Origin: Juglans regia
Lineage: Eukaryota; Streptophyta; Magnoliopsida; Fagales; Juglandaceae
Assembly (NCBI RefSeq): GCF_001411555.2
Contig: NC_049916.1
Span: forward strand, 496,001-560,000
DNA length: 64,000 nucleotides
Direction of reading: 5' to 3'
Shown piece by piece: positions 1 to 11,067 of this stretch. The stretch's first letter is position 1. Each line of letters begins with the position of its first letter. The notes below the pieces were generated by a model that was not told the origin of the DNA, searched no databases, and saw nothing but the letters and a program-made list of their open reading frames with translations. A program made the position numbers and the translations under genes.

Positions 1-258
1 GAACCATTATCTAATTCATATCGAGAAGCACATATAATTAGAATTTTCAAAAAGATTAAACAAATAAACTGCAAATTTGCAATTTGAGAGAGAGAGAAAG
101 AGAGAGAGAGCCGTTCCACTTTAAACCAATTTGATCGTATCGCGTTGTTGTTGTCCAAAGTGTTAATTCACATAGAAATAAACATACATATATATAAACC
201 CTAACTTTTGACGTTGAATATTAAAAATAAAATAAGTAAGCTGGATTCCTTTACGTAC
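1..258 (-). other. Start of intron 1 of the RVE-like gene, with a GA microsatellite
   Basis: This AT-rich sequence follows the GTACGT donor of the RVE-like exon (minus strand). It contains an imperfect GA/AG run at about 86-111. No second exon is visible before the window edge. Confidence 0.6.
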
Positions 259-494
259 AGTTGGAGAGCCTCGAGGAACTTGTCGTGCTCGGGATCTGTC
301 CAGCTCTCTCTGGACTTAGTAATAGTGTAGGGTTTTCAGATCTTTATAGTCAAGTGAGAGTCCTCCGAAGAAGCGGTAGTCGAGGCCGTCGTTGTGGTAG
401 TAATGGCGGTGGCGAAGGGTCCGAGCCCGGGATGAGCCATTCCGTTTGGGTTCAAGTAGAAGACCTCAGCCGGGTTCGGGTTTTTAGATACCAT
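259..494 (-). CDS. First coding exon of a REVEILLE (RVE6/RVE8-type) MYB-like transcription factor, with an in-frame TGA
   Basis: On the minus strand an ATG at 494-492 opens [18 protein letters not shown], the N-terminal style of RVE/LHY-CCA1-like one-repeat MYB proteins. A Thr/Ser-rich linker follows, then [20 protein letters not shown] and LEALQL, the start of the SHAQKYF-type MYB repeat. The exon ends at a GTACGT donor at 258-253 in a plausible phase (CT|), so the rest of the MYB repeat lies beyond the left edge. Codon 53 (338-336) is TGA. The family has Arg there (KIRKPYT), so CGA to TGA, a CpG transition, is the simplest change. Family members are DNA-binding regulators of evening-phased clock genes; that role is family knowledge. 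The gene could be a nonsense allele, a pseudogene or a base error; the rest of the exon is clean. Confidence 0.85.
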
Positions 495-912
495 AACGAA
501 ACGGTTCTGTATCGAAGAAATGAGTTTTGCTTTTTAGGTACAACCGGTTTAGCTAACCAAATCGTGAATTAATAGGCTGCCTTGGATGTTGTACTAAATT
601 CAGTCTAGTTGAGAGTTTTTTTTTTATTTATTTATTTTATGAATAGTACTAAATTGAATAGTAAAGAAAGTTATGTAAAATTTATTTAAACTAAATTTAA
701 AGTATATTTATATGTTAAAATAAATTTATTACTTTTTATAGAAAATTGAAAAAGGTTGTAGGTCTCACGTATAAAAATATTTTAAATTGAAAAAAGTTCT
801 GGGTCCAACGTGTAAGAAGATTTTGAATTTGAATGAATTTAATAATTTGAGAGTTGAGTGTTTGGATGTTAGACTTAATTTAAAATTAGACTAAACTCAG
901 TTAACCTCGTTT
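495..912. other. 5' flank of the RVE-like gene; no other gene seen
   Basis: This stretch is upstream of the RVE-like ATG and should hold its 5' UTR and promoter. Most of it is AT-rich. I could not identify a TATA box or clock element with confidence. The plus-strand open frame across 261-572 is only the antisense of the exon. Confidence 0.5.
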
Positions 913-1133
913 GGGTCTCGTTTGTTTTCTCAAATGAGATGAGATGAAATGGGATGAGTTGAGATTAAAGTTAAAAAATTGAATAAATTATTATTATAAT
1001 ATATTTTTTAATATTATTTTTGTTTTGAAATTTTAAAAAGTTAAATTATTTATTTTATTTTATATTAGAAGTTGAAAAAGTTATAATAATTAGATAAGAT
1101 AAGATAAAATATTTTCTGAAAACATACAAGGCC
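913..1133. mobile_element. MITE with GTTTGTTTTC termini
   Basis: The left end reads GGGTCTCGTTTGTTTTCT and the right end is roughly its inverse (CTGAAAACATACAAGGCC). Between them lies AT-rich DNA with GAGATGAGATGA-type repeats near the left end and TAGATAAGATAAGA near the right. Related elements sit at about 34186-34405 and, split by a solo LTR, at 56836-59030. There is no coding capacity. The target duplication is unclear. Confidence 0.6.
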
Positions 1134-1992
1134 AAAGTTGGGCTACTCTGATCACTTGACTGCTTGTTATTTTTACAATTATTTTATTTTATTTTTATAT
1201 TCATATTTTTTTAATATATTTAAATATTTTAAAAAATAAAAAATATATCAATATATTTAAAATTATTTCTTTAATCATTAAGTAAAAAAATAAAAAAAAA
1301 TCCTGAGCAATCAATTAAAGCGATAAGAATTAGTGAGTAAAATAATTTTTTTCTAGTATTTACATAACCTTTTTTATTATAAAAAAAATAAAAGAATTTT
1401 TTTTAAAAAAAGAATAAGATCCTCTGTACGAAAAAGTATTTTCTCCTTCAATTCATATTGTTACATTAATCGACTTTCGTTTGGTGCACAGAATCGAAAA
1501 CTTTTCCTAACAGTATTTATGTGAACGAGTGCTGCTGCTACACGTACGATAAATTCCACGCCCAAATTGACGCTCAAAATATATTCACTGTTCCATTTAC
1601 TTATGATCTTTTTTATTTTTTTATTTTTTTATTTTTTCATCAAGTATGGAGGTGGGCAGCCTCCAAGAGCAATAGTCATTCCCAAATTTAAGTAAATTTT
1701 AATTGTTTTAGTTAAAATTTCTGCATTAGACTAATTAAATGAAATATTTATAAAACTTCGAGTTTTAGTAATTTAACATTCTTAATCATATTTGAAGTGT
1801 CATTATAGAAAGATTAAATCAATATTTTATAACTTTCACGTCCAACTACCTTTCTCTTTTAATATTAAATTTTAATATTAATACAAATATTAAATATTAA
1901 ATACAAATATATTTTGTTTGTAATAGTTAAAAGAAAATATAAATAAAATAAAATGTCTCCGTTTCGGTAAGAAACCTTTGTAAATAGAGCGG
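1134..1992. other. AT-rich intergenic DNA with one diverged GGCTACTCTG repeat
   Basis: About 1138-1345 resembles the element at 1993-2190 (GGCTACTCTG start, then a core with TAATATATTTAAATATTTT), but its right terminus is not recognisable. The remainder is AT-rich with no gene that I can support. Confidence 0.45.
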
Positions 1993-2190
1993 GGCTACTC
2001 TGCCGCCCCGCTCTTACCGCTGGGCGTACCGCCTAATATTTTTTTTTTACATTTTTTTAATACATTTAAATATTTTTAAAAAATACATTAATATATTTAA
2101 AAATATTTTCTTAATCACTAAGTAAAAAAAAAATAAAAAATTTTGACCAGCGGTCAAATTGAGTGGGCAAAATTGAGAGGCAAAGTAGCC
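1993..2190. mobile_element. MITE, GGCTACTCTGCC family
   Basis: The terminal inverted repeat is GGCTACTCTGCC at the left and GGCAAAGTAGCC at the right (one mismatch when inverted). The core is AT-rich with long A and T runs. Diverged relatives are at about 1138-1345 and 51246-51432. No ORF is present. Confidence 0.6.
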
Positions 2191-2290
2191 TTTTTCTTGT
2201 AAATATTCCCTCTTTTCCCTATCACCTTCCCTCCTAATTTCGTCTCCTTTCTGTCATTTTTCTCTCCTTCCCAGTCATGTTCTCTTCCTA

Positions 2291-2999
2291 ATCTTCCCGC
2301 TATGCACATCCCTAATTCACTCTGCCCACTTCACACCCACCATGCACCTCACTACATAACTACTCTCTCTATTTCTCTTAATTCTTCTGCCCAAGCCCTA
2401 CCTCAACCGCTCCCTCCCATCTTTCTCTTGGATTTCCCTTTCTCTCATCATTCTCAGTGTCAAATCGGAGTTCCTCGTCAGCATTTGTTGAATGACGTGT
2501 GCCGACACTGCTGCTTCTAGGGTTCCGGTCACTTGAGTTCCTTTGCCCAAATTCTTGTTCAGCATCGTCGTCTCCCACCTCTTCCTTTGCCCAAAGTCTA
2601 GCATATTTGTTTTGTTCGACTTGATATTTGGGAATGTAAACGTTTACTTTGAGATTTTATAGATTAGAATAATTATATTGGAATAGTTGTTTTGAATGAA
2701 TGAAATTTACGTTTTATAGAGAACTTAGAATTAGGAGATGTTTGGATTCGAATATGACTTGAGATGAGCTGAGCTGAGATGAGTTGAGATAGATTGTGAA
2801 TAGTAATGAGATGAGTTGTGAATAGTAGTGAGATTTGTGAGTTAAAGTTACTGAATAGTAATGAATAGTAGTGAGATGAGTTGAGATAAGCTGAGATGAG
2901 CTGAGATGACTTGCGAATCCAAACTAGCCCTTAATGTATAAATTTGAGATATGATTTTATGTCTGGAAATAACTCTATGAACCTCATGTGGGCGTTACA
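2291..2999 (+). mobile_element. 3' end fragment of a gypsy element (first unit of the array)
   Basis: From CTTCCCGCTATGCAC onward the sequence matches the 3' tails of the gypsy copies ending at 7600, 32206 and 49268, and it stops at the same GGGCGTTACA. No pol sequence precedes it here. A 197-bp MITE (2734-2930) interrupts it. It marks the left boundary of the duplicated array. Confidence 0.75.
2734..2930. mobile_element. Tourist/Harbinger-like MITE with TTA target duplication
   Basis: It is flanked by TTA at 2731-2733 and 2931-2933. The three other copies of this tail carry no insert here, so the empty site is visible inside the window. The ends are GGAGATGTTTGGATTCG and CGAATCCAAACTAGCCC (imperfect inverse). 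The inside is repeated GAGATGAGTTGAGAT-like units. A TTA duplication is typical of PIF/Harbinger MITEs. Confidence 0.8.
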
Positions 3000-4265
3000 G
3001 CTTTTGTCCCATGCTTTTCTTTCTTCTAATGTCATAACGAATAAAGATGATATTAAAGGTTGGTTTGATTATACAAAATCAAATTATTTTATCTTATTTT
3101 ATTTTATATAATTATTATAAAATTTTTAAATTTATAAATAAAATATAATAAAGAATTTAGTTTTTTTAAAATTTTTAAATAAAAATTATATTATAAAAAT
3201 ATTTTATTTAATTTTTGAAAAAATATGTGATCTTATCTCAATTAAACTGTGTAACAAACGAAGAATAAATAGCAAATAATGTGATAAGATGAAATCATAA
3301 TATGCACATCGATCTGCAATTAATCGCATACAGTCTTGCGTATAATATGTTTCTTAGTCACATCATTATGACTAATTGGTCGCTAGAGACAAACTTTTAT
3401 TGTGGCGATGTGTTGTAAATGACCCACCAAGTGACATCAAATAGAGATCAAGAGTTATATCTATTAGTTAGATTTGTTAAAATAATAATATAATATAATT
3501 TTTTAATAATAATATTTTTAATTTATTTTTTTTATATTTTATAATTACATTAACTATATATTAATTAATAATTTAATTTGATACTTAAATCATTATTTTT
3601 TAACTTAAATATATTATGGCTTAAAATCGAAAAATAATAATTTAAATAAATAAAATAATAGTTATAGAGTGTGAATAGTGAATCTTTAAATTTGAAAATG
3701 AAGTGAAATGCACTGTAACTAAAAATTTCAAATTTTAGTATTTAGTGAATCTAATACAGTAATTTTAAATATAAATTCATTAAATTTTAAAGATTAGACT
3801 CATTCTATGTTTCTAATGCCAATGCTCTTAGTGGTGGAAAAGTCACAACTAGAACTTAAATATGTAGTGCCGAAGCTTAAAATTCTCTCCAACACGGTAT
3901 AAATGAGCATCAACTTCATTTGAAATTTAAATGCCCAAAGAGAGATTCGTATCATATTTTAGTTGACAGAAATTTACAGTTATAAAATTTGCAAGTGTCG
4001 CGTATTTATTTAAATAAAAAAATATGATATTTAAATAAAAAAATTAATTTTTTAATAATAAATTCTATTTTTTTTTAAAAAATATAGAATATTTACATAA
4101 TTTATAATTGTAACTAACATTACGACGTAAACCAACCAGAGGCACTATTAAGCTGAGTGAAGTTCTACACCATTGATGTAAAAGTTTAAACCCACTAACC
4201 AAAACAATGTACGTAACATCCCAAGCGCGCAACACTAACGAAACATAAAGATCAATCAACTCACT
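3000..4265. other. Unit A spacer between the gypsy tail and the HIPP A 3' region
   Basis: Most of this matches the spacers at 7601-8460, 32207-32950 and 49269-50110. An extra AT-rich block at about 3451-3831 is absent from the other units and ends in CCAATGCTCTTA, a terminus style common in plant MITEs. The part near 4180-4265 is the shared 3' flank of the HIPP genes. No independent gene is seen. Confidence 0.55.
3060..3262. mobile_element. AT-rich MITE specific to this unit
   Basis: The left end GGTTGGTTTGATTATACA and the right end TGTGTAACAAACGAA are imperfect inverted repeats, with AT-rich sequence between. The equivalent spacers of the other units lack it, so it inserted after the duplications or was lost elsewhere. 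Confidence 0.5.
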
Positions 4266-4275
4266 ATCACCTACT

Positions 4276-4904
4276 AGGGCTGTACAGGAACCGCCAGAAC
4301 CGACCGTGAACCGATCAGACCGACCACCGGAGCACGGAACCGGCCGGAACCGGCAAAGAACCGGTCGGCGGTCGAGAGAAATTGAAGGAAAACTGATATC
4401 GGCGGTTCGGCGTCGGTTTGAACCCTTGGAAAACCGCTGAACCGGCCGATCCGGTCTATTTATATATATTTTTAATATATGTATATAAAACGGCGACGTT
4501 TCACTTATTATAAGTGAAACGGCGCCGTTTTAAAGCTTGAAAGTTAAAAAAAAATTAAAATAGAACGGCACCGTTTGGCTTGCTTAAAAGCCAAACGGCG
4601 CCGTTTTAAGATGAATTAATAACCCCCCCTAGGCCCCTCTTCTTCTTCCCCGCGTCATCTTCTTCCTCCTACCCTCTGCAACTCTCTTCTTCTTCCATGG
4701 CAGCGACGGCGAGACAGTTCCTCCTCCTTCACAGAAAACGCCGACGGTGGACCGAAGACCGCGCCGACGCACGTCAAGACCAATATGATTAGTTTTTTAT
4801 CCCCAAACCATCGGTTTCGGCCGGTTCAACCTACCCATAACAGACGTCGGTGGTGTCTCGGTTTTGCACCAAAACCGACACCGAACCCATCGGTGTACAG
4901 CCCT
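4276..4904. mobile_element. TIR element with 10-bp target duplication and CCGG-rich arms
   Basis: The ends AGGGCTGTACA and TGTACAGCCCT are perfect inverts. A 10-bp direct repeat, ATCACCTACT, flanks them at 4266-4275 and 4905-4914. The inside carries GAACCGGCCGGAACCGG-type repeats and the palindrome AAACGGCGCCGTTTT at two places. A 9-10 bp duplication is typical of Mutator-like elements. No ORF is seen. A related element lies at 35245-35956. Confidence 0.7.
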
Positions 4905-4927
4905 ATCACCTACTAACCTCAATTCCT

Positions 4928-5888
4928 AAAGCATATTGAATAATATCCTACCAACAAAAGAGAACCTCCAAAAGAAGCATATTGTTGACAACTGCTTATG
5001 CCCAATCTGTAAAAGAGAGGAAGAGTCTGTGGTTCATGTACTCTGGACATGTCCTGCAGTAGCTGATGTAATGGGTGGAGAAGGTAGTCCAGTGAAGAAA
5101 TGGCAAAGTAATTTCGTTGACTTTCAGTCCTTATGATCAGCCTTATTGTTGAGACTGGATAAGGAGGACTTAGAGTTTATTTCAGTTATTTTCCATCAGC
5201 TTTGGAACAGAAGAAATGCAATGGTCTTTGAAAACCAGTTTAAAAGCCCCAGCACAATTCTAGAACTAGCCAAGTCTGACTTGAGTCTCTTTAGAAAGGT
5301 GCACTGCAAGATTCCAGGTACTATTGAGAGAATCCAGACAGTGACCGAGGTTATGAAATGGAAACCACCAACATGGCCTTTTTTCAAAGCTAACTTTGAT
5401 GCAGCTTTTGATAAGAAAGAGGAAAGGATGGGCATGGGAGTTGTTATCAGATATAGCAAAGGTGACTTGCAGGCTACTTTGGTGGCTTCAAGAGATAATA
5501 TAAGTTCAGTTTTCCTGGCTGAAAGTTTTGCTCTCTTGAGAGCTATGGAACTATGTCAAGATTTGGGGTTCAATATGGTAGAATTCGAAGGGGATGCAAA
5601 AGCTGTAGTAGATGCTGTCAAGTCAAGTGCAGAGGACAACTCCTGGATGGGGCAAGTTATTGAGGATACAAAACAGGTTTTAAGTTTGTTTCCGTTATGG
5701 CAACTTTCTTTTGTTTTCGGATGCTGTAATAAGGCAGCTCACGAAGCTGCAAAAGTAGCTATAAGATCTAGGAGTGAAAGAGTGTTGTTAGAGGAGGGCC
5801 TTCCTGAGTGTATGTCTGTTGTAATGACAGATAAGCCTTGTACTATTGTTTAATTAATGAAATGAATTTCCCATGTTTTTAAAAAAAA
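4928..5888 (+). mobile_element. 5'-truncated L1-type LINE: zinc-binding RT tail and RNase H
   Basis: Translation gives the plant LINE C-terminal zinc-binding module (CPICKREEESVVHVLWTCP) near 5000-5060. One in-frame TGA follows at 5134-5136, then an RNase H domain with acidic positions in NFDAAF, LAESFALL and EGDAKAVV (5146-5853). An A-run ends it at about 5889. A 12-bp target duplication with one mismatch (ACCTCAATTCCT at 4916-4927; ACCTCTATTCCT at 5889-5900) flanks it. It therefore arrived as a truncated retrotransposed copy, in the 3' flank of HIPP A. Confidence 0.85.
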
Positions 5889-5951
5889 ACCTCTATTCCT
5901 GAACACCAATGTCCTTTTGGACATTAATATAATTCTCCTAAGATATAAGCA

Positions 5952-6175
5952 TTAACAGATCACGCAACTGTTAGGATTCTCAGGCTCTTTTGCTGGTCCA
6001 ACAGAGAGTATCTCTGTGCGGCAAAGCTTCCTCAACTTGCTCACCATATCAACTGGATCGATGTCCCCAATCACTGTCAGTTTGATCTTGTCCTTCAAGT
6101 CCAAGGTGATTGAATCAACGTCTACGGAATTACAACACAAAAACCAGTCAAATTTGTCAGTTTGGCTGGCATACT
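5952..6175 (-). pseudogene. HIPP copy A: last exon only, fused to gypsy integrase DNA
   Basis: Exon 3 (6121-5952) reads [37 protein letters not shown], then [13 protein letters not shown] and a stop, matching copies B-D. Exons 1 and 2 are missing. Intron sequence past 6130 runs directly into gypsy integrase sequence at about 6175. As in copy D, the Lys-rich linker is deleted. One extra residue lies in LKDKIKL compared with the other copies. Without the start and the first half of the HMA domain it is very unlikely to make a working protein. Confidence 0.85.
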
Positions 6176-7600
6176 TAAGAGACCAGTAAGGTTATTGCAA
6201 CCACTCTAGATTCCAGAATAGAAGTGGGAGCATGTTTCTATGGATTTTGTTACAAGCCTACCACGAACACTGACTAGGCAGGATGATATATGGGTGATAG
6301 TGGACCGCTTGATGAAGACTGCTCACATTGTGCCTATCAAGATTTCTTAGAAGCTGGAGAAACTAGTCGAGTTGTATGTACATGAGATAGTGAGATGTAT
6401 GGAGTCCATGTGTCCATTGTGTCGGATAGGGATCCTCATTTTACTTCAAAATTTTGGCGAAGTTTACAGAAGGCCATGGGCACTAGTTTAAATTTCAGCA
6501 TTGCTTTTCACCTATAGACAGATAGTATGTCTGAAAGGACCATTCAAATTTTGGAAGACATGTTGAAGGTGTGTATGCTAGATTTCAAGGGAATCTCGAT
6601 ACGACACTTGCCTTTAGTCGAGTTTGCTTATAATAACAGCTACTAGGCTAGTATTGGGATAGCACCTTATGAAGCACTATATGGTAGGAGATGTAGATCT
6701 CTCTTGTTTTGGGACGAAGTAGGGGAAAGATAAATTTTGGGTCTAGAAAACAACAGAGAAGATAGAGACCATTCGAGCCAGAATGAGAGCAACTTAGAGT
6801 CGTCATAAGAGTTATGCAGATAATCGGCGTTGTCAATTAGAGTTTGAAGTCAGGGATAAGGTATTCTTGAGTATTTGACCGATGAGAGACATCATGAGAT
6901 TTGGGAAGAAGGGCAAGTTGAGCTCTAGATATGTCAGGTCCTTTAAGATACTTGATCGGATTGGCCCAGTGGCTTATAGGGTAGTCCTACCACCAGCACT
7001 CTCAAAGATACACGACGGATTTCATGTATCTATCTGAGAAAGTACATACCCAAACTCACCCACGTTATTGACTACGAGTCGCTTCCTCTTCCTGCTATGC
7101 ACGTCCCTAATTCACTCTGCCCACTTCACACCCACCATGCACCTCAGTACATAACTTCTCTCTCTATTTCTCTTAATTCTTCTGCCTAACCCTACCTCAA
7201 CCGCTCCCTCATATCTTTCTCTCTCGGATCTTGCTCTCTCATATTGTTCTCGGTGTCAAATCAGAACTCCTCATCGGTATTTGTTGGACAACGTGCACCT
7301 GACACTACTATTTCTAGGGTTTCGGCCGCCTGAGTCCGTTTGTCTGAATTCTTGTTCAATATTGCCGTTCCCCACCTCTTCCTTTGTCCGAAGTCCAACA
7401 TATTTCTTTTGTTCTGTTAACTTGATATTTAGGAATGTTAATGTTTATTTTGAAATTTTGTGGATTAGAATAATTATAATGGAATAGTTGTTTTAAACAA
7501 ATAAAATTTACGTTTTATAGAGATCTTAGAATTAATTTATAATTTTAAGATATGATTTTATGTCTGGAAATAACTCTATGAAACTCGTGCGGGCGTTTCA
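6176..7600 (+). mobile_element. Gypsy element fragment: integrase to 3' end
   Basis: Integrase sequence homologous to 20950-21672 and 47880-48760 is recognisable (for example [16 protein letters not shown] and EFAYNNSY), broken by several stops (TAG in AYNNSY*AS, in-frame TGA and TAA). It is followed by the DLTHVIDYE-like segment and the shared 3' tail ending GGGCGTTTCA. Everything upstream of integrase is missing, removed by the same deletion that cut HIPP A. Confidence 0.8.
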
Positions 7601-8488
7601 GCTTTTGTCCCATCCTTTTTCTTTCTTGTAATGTCATAACGAATAAAGAGGATGGAGTTGGATAACGATCGCATACAGAGTCTTACGTGTAATTTGTTTC
7701 TAAAGTCACATCATTATGACTAATCGGTCGCTAGAGACAAACTTTTGTTGTTGCGATGTGATGTAAATGACCCACCAAGTGACACCAAAGAGAGATCAAG
7801 TTCAAATTTCCTTCATAACCGATGGAGACATTTATTTCTTTTTCTGTAGTGGTGGAAATTAGCCCAACTAGAACTTAAATATGTAAAGCCTGCGCTTAAA
7901 ATCCTCTCCAACTCGGTATAGATGAGCGAGGTTATCTATTTTTCTCGATCCATCGTTTTGTAAACGGTGACTGTTTTTAGCATTGCAACTCTTTGATATT
8001 ACAGCATCAGTTTCATTTGAAATTAATTTACATGCCCAAAGAGAGATTCATATCGTTTTTAAGTTAGAAATGATTTACAATTATAGAATTTACAAGTGTC
8101 GTATATTTACATTTTAAAAAATAAATAAATAAATATAAGATTTAAATTAAAAAAATTAATTTTTTAATAATATATTTTATTTTTAAAAAAAAAAAATGTA
8201 CGATACTTACAATAACTCTGTATTTATCATTATTACCTAAACCATTAACCAAGGCGCTATTAAGCTGATCGTAAGTTCTACACAACTTGAAAGTACTAAA
8301 AACTCTTCCATTGATGTAAAAGTTTAAAACCCACCAACCAAAACGATGTACGTAACATCCCAAGCGTGCAACACCAACGAAACATAAAGATCAATCAACT
8401 CACTACCACCTACTACTGTACAGTAGAGACCTGTATGCTTGAACACCAGCCTTTTGGACGTTCGTATAATTCTTCTAAGATATAAGAA
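7601..8488. other. Unit B spacer; HIPP B 3' flank
   Basis: The sequence matches the other unit spacers (AATGTCATAACGAATAAAG, GACCCACCAAGTGACA). The last 150 bases are the conserved region downstream of the HIPP stop codons and should contain the 3' UTR. No gene is seen. Confidence 0.55.
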
Positions 8489-9255
8489 TTAACAGATCAC
8501 GCAACTGTTAGGATCCTCCTCTGCATAATAATGTGTGGCCATGTAAGGATTATAGTTATAGGCTTGGTACGCTTTCAAAAGCTCAGCCATATCATCCTTC
8601 TTTTTTTCATCTGCCTTCTTGGGCTCATCCTTCTTCTTCTCAGGCTCTTTTGCTGGTCCAACAGAGAGTATCTCTGTGGGGCAGAGCTTCCTCAACTTGC
8701 TCACTATATCAACCGGATCGATGTCCCCGATCACCGTCAATTTCTTGTCCTCCAAGTCCGAGGTGATGGAATCAACGCCTACGGAATTACAACACAAAAA
8801 CCAGTCAAATTTGTAAGCTTGGCTGCCATACTTTACTATCTACTGGGTGTTACTTGCTTTAAATAAAGGAAACGTTAAGAAAGAAATAAAATGAACCGAT
8901 TACAGGAGTAGTCATAATACAGAGACAGCCAAACAAAGGACTTGAAGTGGAATCACAACGAAGTAAAACTCTATACCTGAAAGGCCCGATACTTTCATCA
9001 TGGCCTTTTGCTTTCCTTTGTCATCATGCAGTTCCACTTTCAAAACCACTTTCTGTCATAAAACATGATAGAGCTCTAGTCAGAGTTTTGTAAATCAGAG
9101 ACTCGTATAAATAAAAATAAAATTATCAAATGGTTAGGGAACCCGATAAAGTTTTGCCATCGGAGAGACAAAAAAGGTCTTTTAATTAAGGCGGAGACAA
9201 GGAGAGCGAAAGAGAGATAGAGCTCGAGGGAAAGGGATCAGATTCTTACCTTCAT
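8489..9255 (-). CDS. HIPP copy B: heavy-metal-associated isoprenylated plant protein without the CxxC motif
   Basis: Three exons on the minus strand: 9255-9250 (ATGAAG), 9052-8977 and 8778-8489, all with GT-AG borders in phase, giving 123 residues. Exon 2 encodes [20 protein letters not shown] and the first half of an HMA (beta-alpha-beta) fold. Exon 3 gives [39 protein letters not shown], a Lys/Glu/Asp-rich linker, a Tyr-rich stretch ([20 protein letters not shown]) and the CaaX box CVIC. The usual CxxC metal-binding pair is replaced by HDDKGKQ, as in known degenerate HIPPs, so metal binding is doubtful. Prenylation and membrane attachment are inferred from CVIC. It is the longest copy and probably functional. 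Confidence 0.9.
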
Positions 9256-9385
9256 TGCTGAAAGGTTCGAGGGATACTAGAAGTATATCAGATAAAGTTG
9301 CAGGTCCCGAAGCCAAGAAAAGAATGTTACAGAATTCAAGAGAGAAAAGTCTAGCTGATAACTTGGAGGCCAGAAGGACCTTTGG

Positions 9386-9399
9386 ACGCATTTATATCG
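9386..9399 (-). promoter_or_regulatory. TATA box of HIPP B
   Basis: On the minus strand GATATAAATGCG lies about 135 bases upstream of the ATG. The same position in copy C reads AATATAAATGCG and in copy D AAAATAAATGCG. Confidence 0.55.
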
Positions 9400-10566
9400 A
9401 GCGGAGGAACTCAGAAAGAGTATGGGTCCAGTCAACGCTGTGATTGCCTGTGGTCAATAAATAGTAATGCGTGTGGGCAAAGTTTAAAGGGCCAAAACCA
9501 TTGTGTGGATATAGAAGGCCGGAGGGTACGCTAGTTTCTCAGCGTTTTGCATTTCCAACGTGCAAACATCGTGCTTAGGAAAAAAAAAAAAAAAAAAAAA
9601 CATGCAAACATCGTGTGAAACTTCTGCACTGATCGATCTTCTTTCCTTTAATTTCCTTTTTCCTTTTTCTTTTTACTGCTTTAACCAAAAGAAATCTCAA
9701 AAAGTATGATAGCCCTTCATTGCCCGTCAGGAAGCAACCAAATCTATTACCGTATTTCGTGTGGCCCATAGTAAGAGACCTTGACTTTCTGGGCCACATG
9801 AATAGACCTTGACTTAATTAGCCATCTTGATCTTCCGTCCGACCACGTGCAAGCTGAGAGTCCATCAATGGGAGAAAAGAATTATAAAAGAACTTCTTTA
9901 GTTAGGACATTTTTATTGAATTAGTTAAAAGTTAAATTTAATGAAAATTTAATTATTAAATAGTTCATATTGAAATAACTATATTTTAAATATTTAGAAT
10001 ATAGTTACAGTAATATTTAAAATAATTTTTAAATTTAAAAAAAACTATTCATTCATCAAATCTATTTTATATTCTTTTTCTCTTCTTTTAATATTAATTA
10101 TTTCTCTCTCCATTTTAAATGAAAATTGAAAAAATATAATTAGAATATAATTACTAATTAATAGATAATATTATGAATAGTAAAATATGATAAAATAAAA
10201 TAAATTCATAATTAAAAAAATTAAAAAATTAAAAAATTATTAATTATTCATTACTATATAATGAATAAATGGATAATCTAATGTGGAGATTTGATGTGAA
10301 TAGTCAAAGTTAAATTCATCTTATATTATTTTATTGTCATATAATGAAAAAATGGCTATTTCAATGTAGAAACTTATGTGAATGTAGTAGCTAAATGTTA
10401 AATTCATCTTACATTCATAAAAAATGTACTTTAACTTTAGCAAATTCAACGAGAGTGCGCTTAGTAGTACAGTACTGGCCACTCAGCCTTCTCGCCAAAT
10501 GAGATCACGCTTTTTGAACAAACATAGACTGATATTATTGGATCTCGGTTGCTCTAAATGTTTCTG
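9400..10566. other. HIPP B upstream region with a unit-specific AT-rich insertion
   Basis: This holds the HIPP B promoter region. An A-run near 9580-9600 is seen only here. An AT-rich block at about 9900-10455 is absent from the matching place in unit C and looks like a MITE-type insert. The last 90 bases (AACAAACATAGACTGATATT) are shared with the DNA flanking the other LTRs, so the flank was duplicated with the element. Confidence 0.5.
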
Positions 10567-11040
10567 TGTAACACCGAAGCTTAGCATCAAGCCTAAGCCA
10601 AACGCGAGTTCTATACAATATTTTAGGTTAATATATATGGAAAACTCAAATAAAATTTAACGAGTACTTTTGGAATAAGCTCAAGGCCAAAAATTTTGTT
10701 AGGTGGGATATGAATTTTTTTATTGGACTTGAAAATTAAGTTAAAATTATTTAATATTTTATGAACCAAATAGAATCTATTTATTTGGTAATTGACTCAA
10801 AACATTTATTGGACAAATTAGATTATTTTAGAATTTGAGAAGATGCCCATTGGAAATTTTGGGAACTTGGCCCATAAAAATATGGACAAGTTCGGGAGAT
10901 TCTTATATCAGTTCAAATGGCCCAACTCACTTTTAAAAACCAAAAGCCCAAGAAAAGGCCCAAGTTCAATTACTTAACATCCAAACTTATATATAGGTCC
11001 CTTCCTCCCCTTTCTTTCTCTAGGATTTCCAGCTGCCATA

Positions 11041-11067
11041 AATATACATATATATATATATATATAT
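11041..11067. repeat. (AT)n microsatellite in the LTR
   Basis: A run of TA dinucleotides follows the leader; the run at the same place differs in length in the other LTRs (about 34815 and 52007-52039). Confidence 0.8.

Noticed and set aside
261..572. Plus-strand open frame of 103 codons at the left end
   Set aside because: It is the antisense of the RVE-like exon; the minus strand has the family signature, ATG and splice donor.
2302..2604. Short frames on both strands in the gypsy 3' tail
   Set aside because: The same non-coding tail occurs in four copies with different frames open in each.
8531..8866. Plus-strand open frames over HIPP copies (also 33020-33322 and 50205-50399)
   Set aside because: They are antisense shadows of the HIPP exon 3 and run into its intron.
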